Below, one piece after another: positions 1-14,581 of a DNA stretch of 64,000 nt. Each line of letters begins with the position of its first letter. Position 1 is the first letter of the stretch. Origin of the DNA: Pempheris klunzingeri. Its lineage: Eukaryota > Chordata > Actinopteri > Acropomatiformes > Pempheridae. The stretch spans positions 13,223,885 through 13,287,884 of the forward strand of contig NC_092029.1 of NCBI RefSeq assembly GCF_042242105.1, given 5' to 3'. The translations under genes and the position numbers were made by a program. The notes below the pieces were generated by a model, which was not told where the DNA came from, made no database searches, and saw only the letters and a list, made by a program, of their open reading frames with translations.

Positions 1-448
1 CTCATTGTAAAAGTCAGTTATGAACTCAGCCTGCTGAGCCTTGTGATTATGTCATTCTTCTGGCACACGGATAGGTCATGCATAAACGTAAGACACTCTG
101 CAGGGGGAACTGAGAGGCCAGTGTGAAGGAGTTCAAAAATCATCATCATCTTCTCAGATTATCAGAAGTTATACTTTTGTTATCTCTATTTAAAGAGGTT
201 AAAGAGATTTAAAGGTTACCCAGAAGTAGTGAAAGGCTGAAATATGAACCTCGCTGTCTCCTTTACTATTGCAAGAGATGCAAGAGTTAAAGGGCAGACG
301 CGATACGGTGACAGGGAGCTTAGAAATTAAGAGACGTACCATTCATGTCATGAAATACTGTGGAAGTTTTTCAGCTCCTGTTGCCTGGGAAATGTGGCCA
401 ACATTCATTCAACTTGACTTAAAAAAGCAAATACACTCTATAGAATGA

Positions 449-537
<89 letters not shown>

Positions 538-3500
538 GTACCACAATCTAAGGCAGTAAAATAAAGATATATTTTTTTTAAGGCAAATGAATTTCCAGGT
601 AATCAGGTCAAGACTGAGAGAAAGTGCTGCAGCGTATCCCAGTTCTGTCAACGGCTAAACTCATTTAATGACACAGATGTCTAAAATTACTTCATGTGAT
701 GGAAACAAACCTGGAAAAACAGAAGATTTTAGACATGGTTAACTCAGAGAAAACATGGTATTTTCTCACACTGAAGCAGTGACATTGACTGCTACTGACC
801 TTCCTATGCGGCTGCGTGTGAGGTCTGACGTGCATTTAACATCTCCCACGAGTCATTATATGCACCGGCAGCGACACATACCAACACATGCATGCTGCTC
901 ATAAACAACCACACTTGTGTCAATACACACCACACCTTCATGGCACTTTATTTTACTTGATTATTTGAGCAAAGCCATCCTAATCCAGCAGCTTCTAGAT
1001 AATATTCTTCTTTATTGGCTCATAAACCACAAAGATAGGATTTAGGATTATGAGTAATTGTTCCCATGGCTTTGCTTTCTTGGCGAACTAAACCACTATG
1101 TCATCCTATCTTACACGGTCGGCTTGGAGCCGATAAAGAGGCAGCGAAAGAACTTGACTGAGTTGCGGTGTCTTTACAGGCCTTGTTAAACCCCTAATGA
1201 AGTCGGTTTTAGATACTATGATCGATTAATGGGGCTCCAAACCTCCTGACTGCCAGGACAGAGCGGCACAAAGCAGTTTCTCTGAACGTTCTTCCGTCTT
1301 GAACTCTTTGGAAATCCACTTTGATGCATTTTGTCCGCAGGGTTTGCACCTTCAGTGCAAGCAGATAATGAGAGAGTTAAAGTCTTGTAAAAAAACCAGC
1401 GGTGTGAGGTGATGTATTGAGAAACTGAAAGCACTAAAAAGGAAACTTTATTTTAGTAATTAAAAGAAGGGGAGAAAGGGGAACTAGGAATTAAGTTACT
1501 AATACCCCAACTCTTTGAGAAAGGGAACATTAAGTTGAATTAATGAATAATTTTTCATTGCTTGACACCCCCCAAAAACATCTGAGGCCCATGTTTATAC
1601 CTCAGTGACAAAAACAATAAAGACAAGAAAGCAGGAAAATTTCAGTTTCAATAAAACTTATCTTATTTTCAGATTTGTGTCCATCCCTGCGATGGGTACT
1701 TGCCGGCTATATTTGCTGAGATCTGGGAGTATGGCACCAGTCATACAGTTTATACTCAGTCTATGGTCAGATGTGGCAAGAGACACGAGCAGTCAGAAGA
1801 TCAGAAACAAACTATATGGAAGAGAAAACCGACTTCAGATGGTAAAAATCTTGGCCAAACTCCATCACAGTTAACAGACCCACAACCTTGACTTACCATA
1901 CTTTCATACAGTTGTGTGCACACCAGGTTTTACTGTTTTTGGTTTTGTTTACTTTCAGTTTGACCTCTAAATAGAGTGATTTAGATTGCCTGGCTAAACC
2001 AGCCAACCAATATGATTGTCAGTCTCTGATTTTCCTGCCCTGTTTCACATTGTTGCAGCAGTGTATTTTTACATCCAGGTAGTTTCTTTACAACCTTTAC
2101 CTGTACTATCAAAACCAGTAGAAAAGAAGAACCACATTGTGATAAAGCAGAATCCATCAGGGGTTCTGTTTTTTTATTTAAAAAGAAAAAATATTTTTTG
2201 TGTATTTCATATACATAATGTGACAATTTGTTTCTTCTGCCAGCTTTACTTTAGAGATCATGAACAAAAAAAGATGCGTAGATTTAAAGAGTAGTGTGAC
2301 ATTTTGGTACATTCACTTTTGCTTTCGTGCCAAGCATTAGATGGGAAACTTGATACCACTCAAATCTGTCTGTTAATCGAGGAAAACAGCTAACCTGGCA
2401 CTGTCAAATGTAAAAAAATTAATTAACACATTATATCTCATTTGTTAAATTGGTACAAAAACAAATTGTAAAAGGGATAAACATGTAAATATGTACCTTT
2501 TTGTGAATGAGCATGAGCGAACATGACAGCATACCCGCCTATCTGATACTTAGCCCATCTGACACTGTGTTCCAGACCTTGGGCATGCTACAAAACTTTG
2601 GATTAAGACTCATTAAATCACCTCCACTGCTCTTGTCAAGTGCCAAGTTGCTCAAATTTTCTATTACTTCATTATTATCCTCCACATCAGCGGCAGACAC
2701 AAATACGTCATCGGAAAAGTCCATGCCAGTGCAAGCCAGGAGGCCAGAAGCGGCTTTTCTTGATAATCAAAACACAACGTTGGCAGGGGTATCCACCTTT
2801 GACAAGTTTATTGTTTTGGATGTCGTTTTTCTCCACGTTAACTTTCCAACATGGTTGCCTCTATTGTTGAGTTCAAAGATATGATTTCATCGTAATCAGT
2901 AAGGGTAGTTTAATATTTACACTGCTCTAATATGACTTTATCGCTCCAAAACACCCCATTATGATTGTGTGCAGAAAGCACCACACAGAGGAAAGTTTAA
3001 ATATGCCGCTGAAATCTCTTGGAGCTAAAGTGAATTCATTCCTTTCAATGTGTTTCTCTACGTTTCAGCAGTGGTCCATATTCACATATTCACACTAGAT
3101 ATAGATCATCATTTTGGGACAATGTGGGGAACATATTGGTCACCGCTGGACTGAACCAAATGCTGATCCATCTTAATTTTCATTTCCTGTTATGTAAAAT
3201 AAAGGTTGCACGTCAATGGTGCAAACAGCCGGGTTATCATTTGGTTTCCTTGTTCTCCCTTTCTCTGCCGGACAGAAAACTTAGATGCCAACTCTTCAGG
3301 TGTTCGACTGACTGACTGAAAATAACAAAGCATCAAACAAAAAAGATGCTGTGCTGGTGTGTTGCTACAAAGAAGAGAAGATAAAATACGAAGCAGGAAT
3401 CTCAGATGCCAAGACACTGGACGGCAGTCTGTACTCATTCAAAGCAGGCGTTTGGTGCTCTGGATAGTTATCAAGACCGTTACTGTATGACTTTCTCTTC

Positions 3501-4735
3501 CATCTGGAGACAGTAGAATCAAGGTGCCAGTATGCTCCAACAACAGCGCTCATTTCCTCTCTGGTACAAACCCACCCCACTGCCCCAGCACACTGCTGTC
3601 ATTGAAATGATGCAGTAGCAATGACTCATGTCTAAGCCAAAGACTGTAAGTCACTATTGAATTACTGCTAAAACTTCTCTCACATTAGGTAATTTGATGG
3701 GATGTTACAGCAAATACTGTGCATACAGTAAGACAGTGTGAAGTCAAGAGACCCGGTCAAATTGTAAGCACATAATAAAATAAAGCGTGGCTAGCAGATG
3801 CATAACATAAAGCAGACAAGCCTCTGCATGTGAGTATAGTATGGAAACTGTTTTGGTTTATGATGTCTCTCTCCCTCTTAGTTCATTTATTGACCTGAGA
3901 AAATCTGACAAGTTGACTTATTCCTCCTTGCCATGTGTTAGATGAAGGTGGAATATGTGCGTTACTCTGTTGGAATTTATCCCCATATGTCTCTGGGCTA
4001 TTGAATAGTGCTTCTCAGCTGCTGTGATCCCTCAAAGTCAATCAGCCTTGGGGCGACATGTGGGGGAAAACAGTTGTTGCAAATAATGATTAGCATTTGT
4101 TTAATCTTGCAAGAGCGCCACACAGGTAGACTGGGACAGCTCAGATGGTGTCAGGTAAGTCAACTGCCAAAAGGCATGCTGAACTGACGCACTCATGGCA
4201 CAATGTATTGTCCTACATGTCAAAACTCATCTGGTGCTTCACACAAGTTGAAACAAATGTGGAGAATTGTTTGCAAATGCTGGTAGGCCCAGGCTGAGCA
4301 CCTCTTGCCTTGGGGTTAGTGAATTTTACATTTTGCTCTCCTTTTTCCTCTGAAACTCTCCTTCATTTCTATGAGGCTTTTATAGTCATTCCCACCCTGT
4401 CTGACTTTTTGAGGTTGTAAATGTTACACCCTTCTGCCAGTGGCTGAGGAAACAGACACAGAGCAAAACAACACATCAACAATCTGGATTTACAGGCGGT
4501 AACTTTGAGCAAAGACGTAATCAGTCTGCTCCTTGCGCTCATGATAGACGTTGTTACTTATCGTTTAACTGCCATTTGAAAGCACTTCAGGGACAAGATT
4601 TATTTATACACAGAGGGACACTAACAGATGTGGAATAAAGAGAAACTCGAGTACTTCCGTGTGTGGAGGCAAACGCTGTCCACACGTCTGCAAACGGGTG
4701 AAAGACAAGCAGTATGGACAGAAAAACAATACATA
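1..4735. other. gene-free stretch downstream of SOD2, part 1
   Basis: I see no exon chain on either strand. All open frames are short, lack splice context and show no family resemblance. The stretch holds a long CA microsatellite near its start and otherwise AT-rich DNA that looks unique. A 61-codon acidic frame on the minus strand (2539-2724) was considered and is listed under rejected items. Confidence 0.6.
450..534. repeat. (CA)n microsatellite, about 42 units
   Basis: An uninterrupted CA dinucleotide run of 85 bases. Open frames across it are artefacts of the repeat. It is likely to vary in length between individuals. Confidence 0.98.
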
Positions 4736-4739
4736 ATAC

Positions 4740-4976
4740 TAGTTTGTCAATGTTTGACTTCTCCGAATCGCCAAAAACTTTAATTCAATCCAAAATGGCT
4801 GACTTCCTCTTGGATTTAGGTCATGGCACCAAGAGACTTTCTTGTGTGTCTAGAGATGATAGATCAGTGTCCCAACAACATGTGCAACGTTTCATGAGTT
4901 TTCGAGCATGTTTGGGTCCTCAAAAAGACAATTATTTGGTGCTAAAGCACTGCGTGGTGCTCGGGCCCTAATAAAC
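4740..4976 (+). mobile_element. dispersed teleost repeat, family not named
   Basis: The block contains the phrases CAAAATGGCTGACTTCCT, GATTTAGGTCATGGCACCAA and, at its end, GTGCTCGGGCCCTAATAA. I recognise this arrangement as a high-copy interspersed repeat of fish genomes that often ends in an ATA/ATAA-rich tail. It carries an 85-codon frame (4714-4971) that is not a real gene. The class (LINE fragment, SINE or DNA element) cannot be settled by eye. Confidence 0.6.
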
Positions 4977-7900
4977 AAATACAAACATGATTCCACACAA
5001 CTCAACGAAAGGAAGTGATGCTTGATCCAAACATAGTCGTCGAGTGTCTTATAAATCTGTAACTAAGGATTGAAGATATGCGTGCTTTCTTCCCTTCTTG
5101 GCAGTTGCATTGCATCAAGAAAATAGAGATTTAGAAAAAGAGAAACTTTACATCTTGAAAAGCCATTTGATACCAAAGGGAAGTGATACATGGAAAATTT
5201 AGAATGTAGTTTCCCAAAGTGGCTTCCAAGGCAATATTTTACTAAATGTATTATTAATCACACTGCATTAAAAAACATCCTCGATGGGGGAGCCAGGACA
5301 TGTTGTGAAAGAGCGGACCCTGCTCTTCTCAGGCTGAGTCCCACAGCTCTGGATGGAAAAGTCACATCACAACGGGAGCTGCCTGGCTGGCTGGCTGGCG
5401 GGCTGAGGCGAGGCGAGGCGACGGCCAACAAACGGAAGCACATGGGACGGACAAAAGGAGCACAGCATAGGATGTTTATGGAGGTTGTGGGCGCAGCTTC
5501 ACAGTGACAAGGCTCATGCTTAGTGTATGTTTGAATGTATGCATTAACAATTGGGGAGACATCTTCGACAATGTAAATTAATTTAAAACTGCTTTGATCG
5601 AATCAAGCATGCATTTGTGATACAAAAGGGGGAACAAACCAGCAGAGAATTATCGGCCAACTGAAGGTCTCCTTGGATCTATGGAGCGTTTAAGTATCTT
5701 TCATCTCATTGTATTGTTTTTATGGCCTTCAGTTTTACTATTTTTGGTTGACTGTCAGTGCTTTCAACCATGTTTCCAGCTGTTTTCAGCAACAAAAAGA
5801 AATCTCTAAAAGCCCACTGTATAGTACACTGACAAAGTTAGGAACTAGTTGATGAACAGAGCAGAGCATTTCACAGTTTAATAGCCTGATATTTCCCTCA
5901 TGAGACGGTAGAGACCAAGATTGAGCTAAAAGGAGAGAAATAATGTAGTAATATCTCAACACTGACAACAACACAAAAATTAATATTCACAGATGTTTCA
6001 CAGACATCAATATTCCTCAGAGGATGAATCCTCCTGATTTTGGTGATCCTGTGACTTTTTGTGCAGAGCAAGCGGCAGGTCAAATCTTTCCCTTAACTAG
6101 TGAGATATCTCTACATCTACAAAATGGATTGGCACGAGATTTGGTTCAGAAATTCATGATCCCCTGGGGATGCCTCTAGCAGGTAAAAAATCAGAGTAAA
6201 TTGTCTCAACAACAACTAGAACGACATGAAATTCTGAACTTTTTGTCTCTCATCATCATCCATATGCCATCTGTCCAAATCATCTTGGCATCTTATCTCT
6301 CAAAAATTCCTAACAAAGAGCATTACAGCCTCACAGAGAGGTTTATCTATAGTGCTCTAATCAAGCTCCTTCAGTTTTCAATTATTAACCGTGATATTAA
6401 CAAATATTTCATGCCTAAATTATTTCATCATTACCGCAAACACATTGTTATCCTGTTTGAAGTGTAGCTCAGTCCATAGCAAGGTGTGTGTGTGTGTGTG
6501 TGTATTGCTTGCAAACTTGCACATACTGTATGTGATATGCGTTTTCAAATGGGCTTCGTTCCTGTGTCTGAATGGATGAATGTGCATAATTCAGTCGCCA
6601 CGAGGTATGTGTTTGCATGTGTGTGTGCATGTGTTGATCATAACCCCTGCAGAGTGCTGAGGCCCTCCGTGGTGCCCTGGTTGGTTAAACTCTGCGGCAG
6701 ATGTGTGAGGATGAGGTCACTCACATGCTGCCTTAAAGACTTCCACTGATGCCCAATCAGCTCACATGGACAGAGAGCAGCAGAGAGAGGAGGGGAGAGG
6801 ACTAGAGAGAGGAGCAGGCAGCGCATAGCATGGACGAGAGAAGGCGAGTGAATTACTTGTTAGTGAAATCTGTCCTGCGTTAATGACGGACTGTCATCAA
6901 AGTGGAAGGAAATGAAAAATGTGCAAGAGATCTGCCTCTAAAATACTGACATTAATCAGTATGTTTGTTTTGAAACAAGCATCTGCTGTGAAGGCAAAAG
7001 TTTACCCAGAATCCTTAAAGACAAAGTGAAATAAATGAGAAGGGAAACTGGCCCAACTGCGGAGTAAAGTAGAGCGGTGGGAGCAAAACGAACAAGAGGA
7101 ATCAGTCTAGTCAAGGAGGCCGTATTAAAGGAGGGAACGGCAGTGAGAAAGTGGGTGAGTGTGAAATTAGCTGGGACAGCAGGAAGAATGCTTTGAGGGC
7201 TTATTTTTCTAAGACTTTCTACCCGACCATTGGTCTGACTGCCAATATTGCATCTGTTTCTGAATATAGCAATGACTATGGAAAATCCCCTGGCAGAGAG
7301 ACTCTCCATCACACACACACACACACACATAGACACACACAAACATGGACATCAAACCTGCGACTCTTCCCTCACCATATGTACATTTTGATCTCATATA
7401 TGAGTGACTCTAACTTTGACCTCTGCACCCCCCTCCAGACTTGCCCCTTCATGTCGCTTGATTTAATCCAGACCTCATCTCCTGCCACATCCTCTCTGGC
7501 CTCACATGCCTTTTTCTTTCCTTCCCCACAAGCAACCAACACTTCATGCCACATTCAAGGGTTTTACACTGATCGACAATCAAAAGGCTGGTTCTTGTTA
7601 CAGCGCTGTGGTCTAGACGTGCTAACTACTTTTGGACACTTTTCTCTGTTGTGCACTCACCATTTTAAACAGGATTCAGACATGTGAGGGCCTATGGCAG
7701 GTGAAACAAGACAAGAAGAGGAAATAAGTTAAAAAGCCCCCCAATGGTCTCATTTTAGACTGAAGACTTCCATAGATGCTTTTATGGGAAACCTATCTTT
7801 TCTATTCTTTTGTCAAACTCTGGGAAGAAGAGGTGAAAAATCTACCATTGTAACATTTGAGGTAGCTTTTGACCTGTTTTGGGGGGGTTCTCTTTACAAA

Positions 7901-10900
7901 ATATCCTCTGTTGTGACCCAGTCATTTTTTCCATACTGGTTTCTGCTCCTAGTTTTCCACATGGAGATGTGTTTAGACAGACAATGAAATATAGCAGACC
8001 AGAATGATGAATGGATTCTGATGGATTTTTGCAAAAATACAGACGACCGTCTCTTCTATCCAGCATGATCTCATTATGTATGACATATGAAGTCAGCTGA
8101 AAGCAGTTTTCAGATTAAAATAGCTTTCTATGATTATTGAGTCCCACTATACAGCAGTTTTTCAGATAATGAGTTGATAGTTAATGTTTTTTTTTTTTAA
8201 TCGAAGATTCTCACTCATCAGTGACATGGGATGTCAAAGGCAACTGGACGTCCTGTTTGATGTCACCAATCGGCACTCATCTGGTTACTTAAACTACCAT
8301 TTTAACATCACTTTCCAGGCACATTGAAGGGTTATGCTTTAAAATGATTGCTTTGTAAGATGTACATGGGAAAAGTAGCCACACTCGAGGGTGAGATGAA
8401 AAGCCAGCCATTATAAAGAGGGTTGAGAGGGGATGAATCATACAAAGGGGGACAACAGTGCTCACTGATGGACAGTAAAGTCCATTAGTAAATATCACCA
8501 GTATCAAAATGAAAAAAACATACTATTATATTGACTGATATGATGGACAATCACTCATACATTATGAGGACAAAGGCCCGTGATTACATACACACACAGT
8601 AACTGTTTACCTACTTACAGAAAGCCTCAACTCACTTTATAATCTTATTTCTCCTGCATGCACATCTGTTAAAGGTTCTGTTTCCAGCATGTGTAAAAAG
8701 GAGATTCTCCTTCATTGCACCCCCCAGAAAAAAAAGTCTGTTGCCGCTGCTGCTGCTGCTGCTGCTGCTAACACAGCCAGTTTTCCACAGAGCACTGGTA
8801 AAGGTTAAGAGGGAAAAATTGCAGACACAGCTCAATGCGTTGGCATATATGGGACTGCTAATAGAATTTATGTCTTGTTCAACCTCATATGCACTCAGGA
8901 ACATGCAACTTTGATCTGGAGACCGTTGGTCAGGGTCACAACTTTTTTTTATTTATTTATTGAAGTACAGGATAGCCGGTCAGTCTGGAATAAGTTCTTT
9001 TGTTGTTTAACTTAACTAGCTGCAGGACATCGACATTTTCTTACTTGGATGGGATCAAAACAGCATGTCTATATTTATAGTTAGAAATATTTTTAAAAAA
9101 TAACATTTGAGCTCACATTCAATACGTTTTTGAGATCTACATTCTCTGGATATATTACTTTTAGATTCAATTTGTTGTATTGTTCAACATGAATTAGAGC
9201 TAGACTAAAGCGCAGAAAGCTTTGTGGACCATTCTCTGATCTGGCCACTTTAACACTGATATACAATGAGGTGTGTGCTTCCTTCAGTGTCTGAGTGTGA
9301 GCCCATGTTTTGAATTTAAAAGTTAAATTTCGCCTCTCCGTATCCACACTCCCCACATGTAGACAAATCATTCCTCTGATCCTGAATCACATCGTGTCAA
9401 CACGTTGTCAGAGCTGTTACTCGATATTCAATCACCGTGTAAAGGGAGTCTTCCTGCTCAGATAAGCTCTTTTGTTCTATCATCTTGCAGCTCTCTCTCC
9501 CTCACACTTTACTGGACTGGTATCAAAGATACCATAAACATCAGATAATTTCTAAGAGGTCAACATGTGTGACTAAATGATATCAATACTATTGGAGCCA
9601 CAACTACATCAGGATTGCTCTATACATACTAGAAATAGAAACAGACGAATGTAGCAGAGAGCAAAAGAGGAGGAACAAGAAAAATAAACTCAAGTCTGCC
9701 TCTGAATATACTCCATGCGTGTATATATTTCAGTAAATCAGCGGTCAATCCCTCAGGCAAATGATGATTAATAACAAGTTTGGCTCTTTCCTGGCTTCCT
9801 TAGAGAGAAACCTAAGAAGCTGCCTCTTTTGCTTCTGTCCGTCACCTTCAGCCACTTTTGTGGATACCTGGAAATGGAGGAAGAGGACGTCCTTTATGTG
9901 TTTGTGGAAGTTCTCTGTTGTAAGGGGCCACCTGGAGGGGCTGATGTGATTTTAAATTTGGCCACTTGGTTTTCCAGCTCAACCCGGTGGGAGCACTGTG
10001 ATGCAGGCGCGGCTCCATCCCAGACAGGAAGTCAAGTCTGTTCACGAGGGCACCTTATTGCATTATAATTCTCAGGCTTTGGGTATGCTCCAGATAACTC
10101 TCTCTCTCTAAGTCTCTTCCCCTCTGACATCCTGAGCGCTGAGCCAAGGAGGACCTGCTGAGTGCTGAGTCTCAGCGAAGGATGAGAGGAGACGGCCAGA
10201 TTTTGACAGAAAAACTTCTTGATTAAATCCAGTGGGATTCTTGATCCAAAATCCAACAGGCGTAATTGCCAAGATGAATAATACAGAACTGGAGATTCAA
10301 AAATGATGGATATGGAGAGAGAAAATCCAGGCAAAGGGAAACACCCTCAAACAGCTTTTAAACAAGGTGCTGGTGTTATAAAGATTTTCACTTTTTCGCT
10401 TCAAAGGCGGCTCCACTGTCTCTGATTTGCGAGCCTGTAAAGTGATCCATAAACCAATGCAGAGGTGAGGCTTTATGAGCATAAATATGTGCAATTGTTG
10501 TTCATTTTATGGATACAAGGATCTCAAGTCTCCAATTTTTGTCCCTGTATGAGCTACAGTTGGCAGCAAGGAGAGCGTTTCACATCTTTAAAAGAAAAGC
10601 CAGTGATCTCCATGTGGATCTTTCAAGCTTGGATCAATCCCACATAAACCGAAATGACCCCGGGCCTGTAGTGATTTATCACACTCTGCTGCCTAAACGA
10701 TGTCCGCAAGCCTTGAGACTCACTGGTGAAAGTGACGGTTACATAACTGGGAAGATTTAACCAGACACAGTCACACCCTCTCGCTAAAACACTCTTTTTG
10801 TTTCTTTCCTTTAAAGACTTTTTCAGAGAGAGATTTGTAAGTGAAGAAATGTTAATGCTCAGATGAAACGCTAACAGACCAAGTCACGGAGAGCTGATGA

Positions 10901-13900
10901 AATATACTGTATACACCTACACTTAATTCAAGCTCTTGAGGATGCTTTTCTGTCTGCCTGGTCTTTTCAGCGGCCGTGATAAATCAATCACCCTGTCGTG
11001 CTGAGGGATCAAAGTTTTCCACAAAACCCTGCAGCCTCAGACCTACTGAAATGTCTGGTTGTTGGCTGTCAGTGGCTGGTGGAGAGCTCCTACTCAAAAC
11101 CACTCAGACTCGGGCTAAGACCCAAACGGGTGCCCTGAATTTAGCTCCGTCGCCCTCTCTGCCAGGAACAACGGAGGGCGAACGCTGGAAAGTTTTACCT
11201 CCTCAATGTTGACACTTTTTCTAATGGCGTTCCAAAGTCCAAATGGGACAAGGACAGCTTGTGTAGGGCAAACAGCCACAATGTGGGGCAGCTTTGCAGG
11301 AGAGACAACGGTCTGCAGCCTAGAAATGTGATGACAAAGCTGCAAGGGTTGGTGAGACAGAGAAGAGATTGAAGATGTTGACCTCCATTAAGGAAGGAGT
11401 CAGATGACAAGTATGCATAGTTTGGATATCAGATTTGCTTGGAGGGAAATGACAAGTAATGATCTTTAACAGCAGGTGTGAAGGCTGTAGAGCACCTGGT
11501 AATCGCCCTCTCCCATCATGTCCCAAATGTGTTCATTTGAAACCATTTTTAACTGGATGCTATTTAACACTATTGATTATACAAAAAGGATTTGCTACAA
11601 TAACTTTTCATTCAGAACTGTAAATATTTGATCACACCATTTCAACCATTCACCCAATACTTTAAGCTAATTATTTCAACTGTTTACTCATTGCTTTAGC
11701 AAATGTCTCTGCATTACTTTCTATTGGAACTACTTATCCACTGCAGTACCCATTTCAAATTATTTGACCTATTCTATGATTTATGTATCCCCTGGTAACT
11801 GCAGAGCCTAACCCTAACCCTGGAGTACCCCTGGCTGGTAATATGCTGCAGTATGTATGTATGTAGTATTGCACCCATTCATACATCTGTCAGTACCTCT
11901 ACACTGTTCGTGTTAAAATACCCAACAAAAGGCTAAAGAAAACTGTTATACATCTGGAAAAAGTAATATGATTGTATTTTTGAAGGTTTCTATGGTTTCC
12001 TCTCTCTCTTGGCCACCCAACATATATCTTTGAAATGTCACATCAACAGTGTTATGTATTAAGAAAAATGATGTGTGTGTGTGGTAATTGGAATCAGTAA
12101 AGAACACAGTGTGGGATGGGATGGACACGCACTTCCACCATTTATGCTCCAACAACATGAATATAAATCCAAAGGCACTAACAGTGGAGCTCGGATTTCC
12201 CAAAATGATTGTGTTTAAAGAAAGCTAAACCAAACTGCTCTTTCTGGCAGTTAAGAGCTCTTTTTAACACTGACAAGCAAGCCTTAAAACACAATCTAGG
12301 TTATCTACAGATGTACCAAAGCTGCTATTGGATGGGCATTCCTTTAGTGCCTGATGGAGACTGAGAGTGAGATGAGCCACAAAGTTGAAGGCGTGTGTGT
12401 ACAGTTCACTTTTTGGCATGAAAAGAGGTTTTAGTGGCAGTTTTTAGGAAAGATCACCACAGAGTGAACCGAGGAGAAGGGAGAAAGGAGAAAGACAGAT
12501 TTTAGAGGAATTAAACTCAGTGACTGAGACATTTCCCCAGTATTTTCCTCTCTTCCCTTCCAGAGGTTAAAAAAACTCTATCCTGAGTGAATTCCATCTT
12601 TTTTATGAGTTGTGGAAGAGGGAAATAATTTTTGGCACACCCAAACTTTTACACAGCAAAAGTAGGCCACATTTAGACAAACCATCATCTTATAAATGGG
12701 GAGACTCTTCTGTTTTCAAACGCTGGCAATGTCTCCCAAATGAAACTACTCAAGTTTGTGTGCTTGCATTTATGGCTCTGATGGATTTGAAGCAGTTGTT
12801 TGTCGTTCGGTCCAAAAGCAGTCCGAAGTTGTCATTAGTTTGTCTGGCTTCCTGCTGCAACTGGTTTCTGCCACATCAGTAGTATTTTGATATGTTTAAG
12901 TCCCAGAAGGCTTGTAGGTTAGATTAAACAATCATTATCCATGTAATAGTACAGTCAAACTATGCCAATATGTAATACTCCACCGATGCATTAGCCAAGT
13001 ATTTCAATCACAGTAACTTAAATGACATTTTTCATTTTTATTGATTCATTCACTTTAATTCAGTCACTTCAATCCCAACAAAAAGGGTGCATCACTCAAC
13101 ACAACCAAAATGAAGCTGATTGCAACCTCGAGAGTGAAGTCTGGAGACCATGTGCTTGAACTCAATGTCCATTGAAAACCAGTTCACCTCTACGTCCTGA
13201 CACCACCTCCAGGAAAAGGGAGAGACCTCTGGAATGTGATATTCCCGCCGGCAAACCAGTCAGTCCTAATCAGTAACGGGAAGTAACGGGGCCACATGGA
13301 TGACCGCAGATAAACCAGCTGGAAGCCATTGAAGAGGTTAATTAACTGACATTAACATAACAAGTCTATCTGACCCAGTTACATAGATGTGTAACTCCCA
13401 TCATTTAAATACACTTGATAAGAGTTTCTTGGAAAGAAAAATGAGTTCATACACCTCAGTGATCCAAAGCATGAATTCTTGGGAAACACTGCCCTCTTTT
13501 GGTGATCCTGTGAATAAGCAGAGCATTTCACACTGCACACAGCCTACTACATGACTGAGAACTATTTTAAGTCCAACTTTGCAGCTCAGACTGTACTGGA
13601 CAGACAAGTATATGCCTTAGATAGTATTTAATGTCCGCAGCAAGGCTACAGTTTCCCAGCAAGCACCATTTTTTAACTAAAATTTTAATCTTTTTACAGG
13701 ACTCAAGCCAATTGGCTGCGCTTTCGAAAAGAAAATTATAAAAACAAGTTGCAGAAAAACGCTGATAGCTATCATGTATTGCCATATGAGATGAAAGCTG
13801 AGTATTAGAGCCAGGGAGAGCTCTTTGAAGGTTCCTTACAATCTAAATATCTTGCATGCCTCTCCAAATTTGGTAAAAGAATGTCTCCAAAAGCTGTGAG

Positions 13901-14150
13901 CCACGTTCATCTTTATGGTCCTCTGCTGGGATAATAAAAATCTGAAGTGAATATAAAAAGTTAGATCTGTGGCACTGGTCACCACTGTGACAACAATCTC
14001 CATGTTTTTGTTTTCTCCGTCATCCTTCTAAAACATAAATAACTCTTTAATAATATCTTTTAAAAGTACTTTATATACAGTATCTATAACAGCACATAGA
14101 CATAGAAGAATAAAGCACCAACCATAAAGCTTTTACAATCAAAATCCTAT
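4977..14150. other. gene-free stretch downstream of SOD2, part 2
   Basis: No supported coding exon was found here. The stretch contains a short CA run (about 7309-7330), a short TG run (6485-6503), a TGC trinucleotide run, GGCTG and AGGCG short tandem repeats near 5385-5420, and a two-unit CCCTAA motif at 11811-11822. The longest open frame (7151-7687, plus) crosses a microsatellite and lacks any domain or splice support. Confidence 0.55.
8745..8769. repeat. (TGC)n trinucleotide repeat, about 8 units
   Basis: A perfect TGC/GCA run of about eight units. It is not in any supported exon. On the minus strand it would encode serine in an unsupported frame. Confidence 0.9.
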
Positions 14151-14153
14151 AAT

Positions 14154-14159
14154 TTTATT
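14154..14159 (-). other. candidate SOD2 polyadenylation signal
   Basis: TTTATT on the plus strand reads AATAAA on the minus strand, about 420 bases past the SOD2 stop codon. It is a plausible end of the SOD2 3' UTR, but other AT-rich signals could be used. Confidence 0.4.
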
Positions 14160-14581
14160 ATAATACATCAAAAACACAGACTGTAATAATGTTGCCTGAT
14201 TTTAGTGTGACTCATTCTGACAAGACAAAGCTCACTGAATTTGCACTCTGGTTATCTGACACCTAGTTTACACGTATGACAGCCAATATTTGGGCGTGAT
14301 TCACAAAGTCAGCCAAGATGTGAAAAGTGGCCAATGTGTGCGCTTGAAAAAAGTCTGGGAGTTAGGAGTAGACCCCAGGTAAAGAACACTTGCAAATAAT
14401 TTTTGAAGTTGTGCGTTTGCAGGGAGGTAACGACAATGTAATCTGCACCAATACAGCTAACTAACGTACTCAGCTTTGATCTGAACCCTTCATGCAAGGT
14501 AAAACTGAACATTGTTTGGAACTATTGTTTGATCCAGGTCCAGGTCAGGGTGAAAAGGGTTGTATATCTGAGGAATAAATT

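Noticed and set aside
2507-2884. 125-codon plus-strand frame and a 61-codon acidic minus-strand frame (DDVFVSAADVEDNNEVIENL)
   Set aside because: The minus-strand peptide looks somewhat protein-like, but no family, flanking exons or promoter could be found. It may be a decayed fragment; not called.
7151-7687. 178-codon open frame on the plus strand
   Set aside because: It runs through a CA microsatellite, has no recognisable domain, no splice context and an ordinary AT-rich setting; length by chance is plausible.
11811-11822. CCCTAACCCTAA telomere-like motif
   Set aside because: Only two units inside unique-looking DNA; not an interstitial telomere array.
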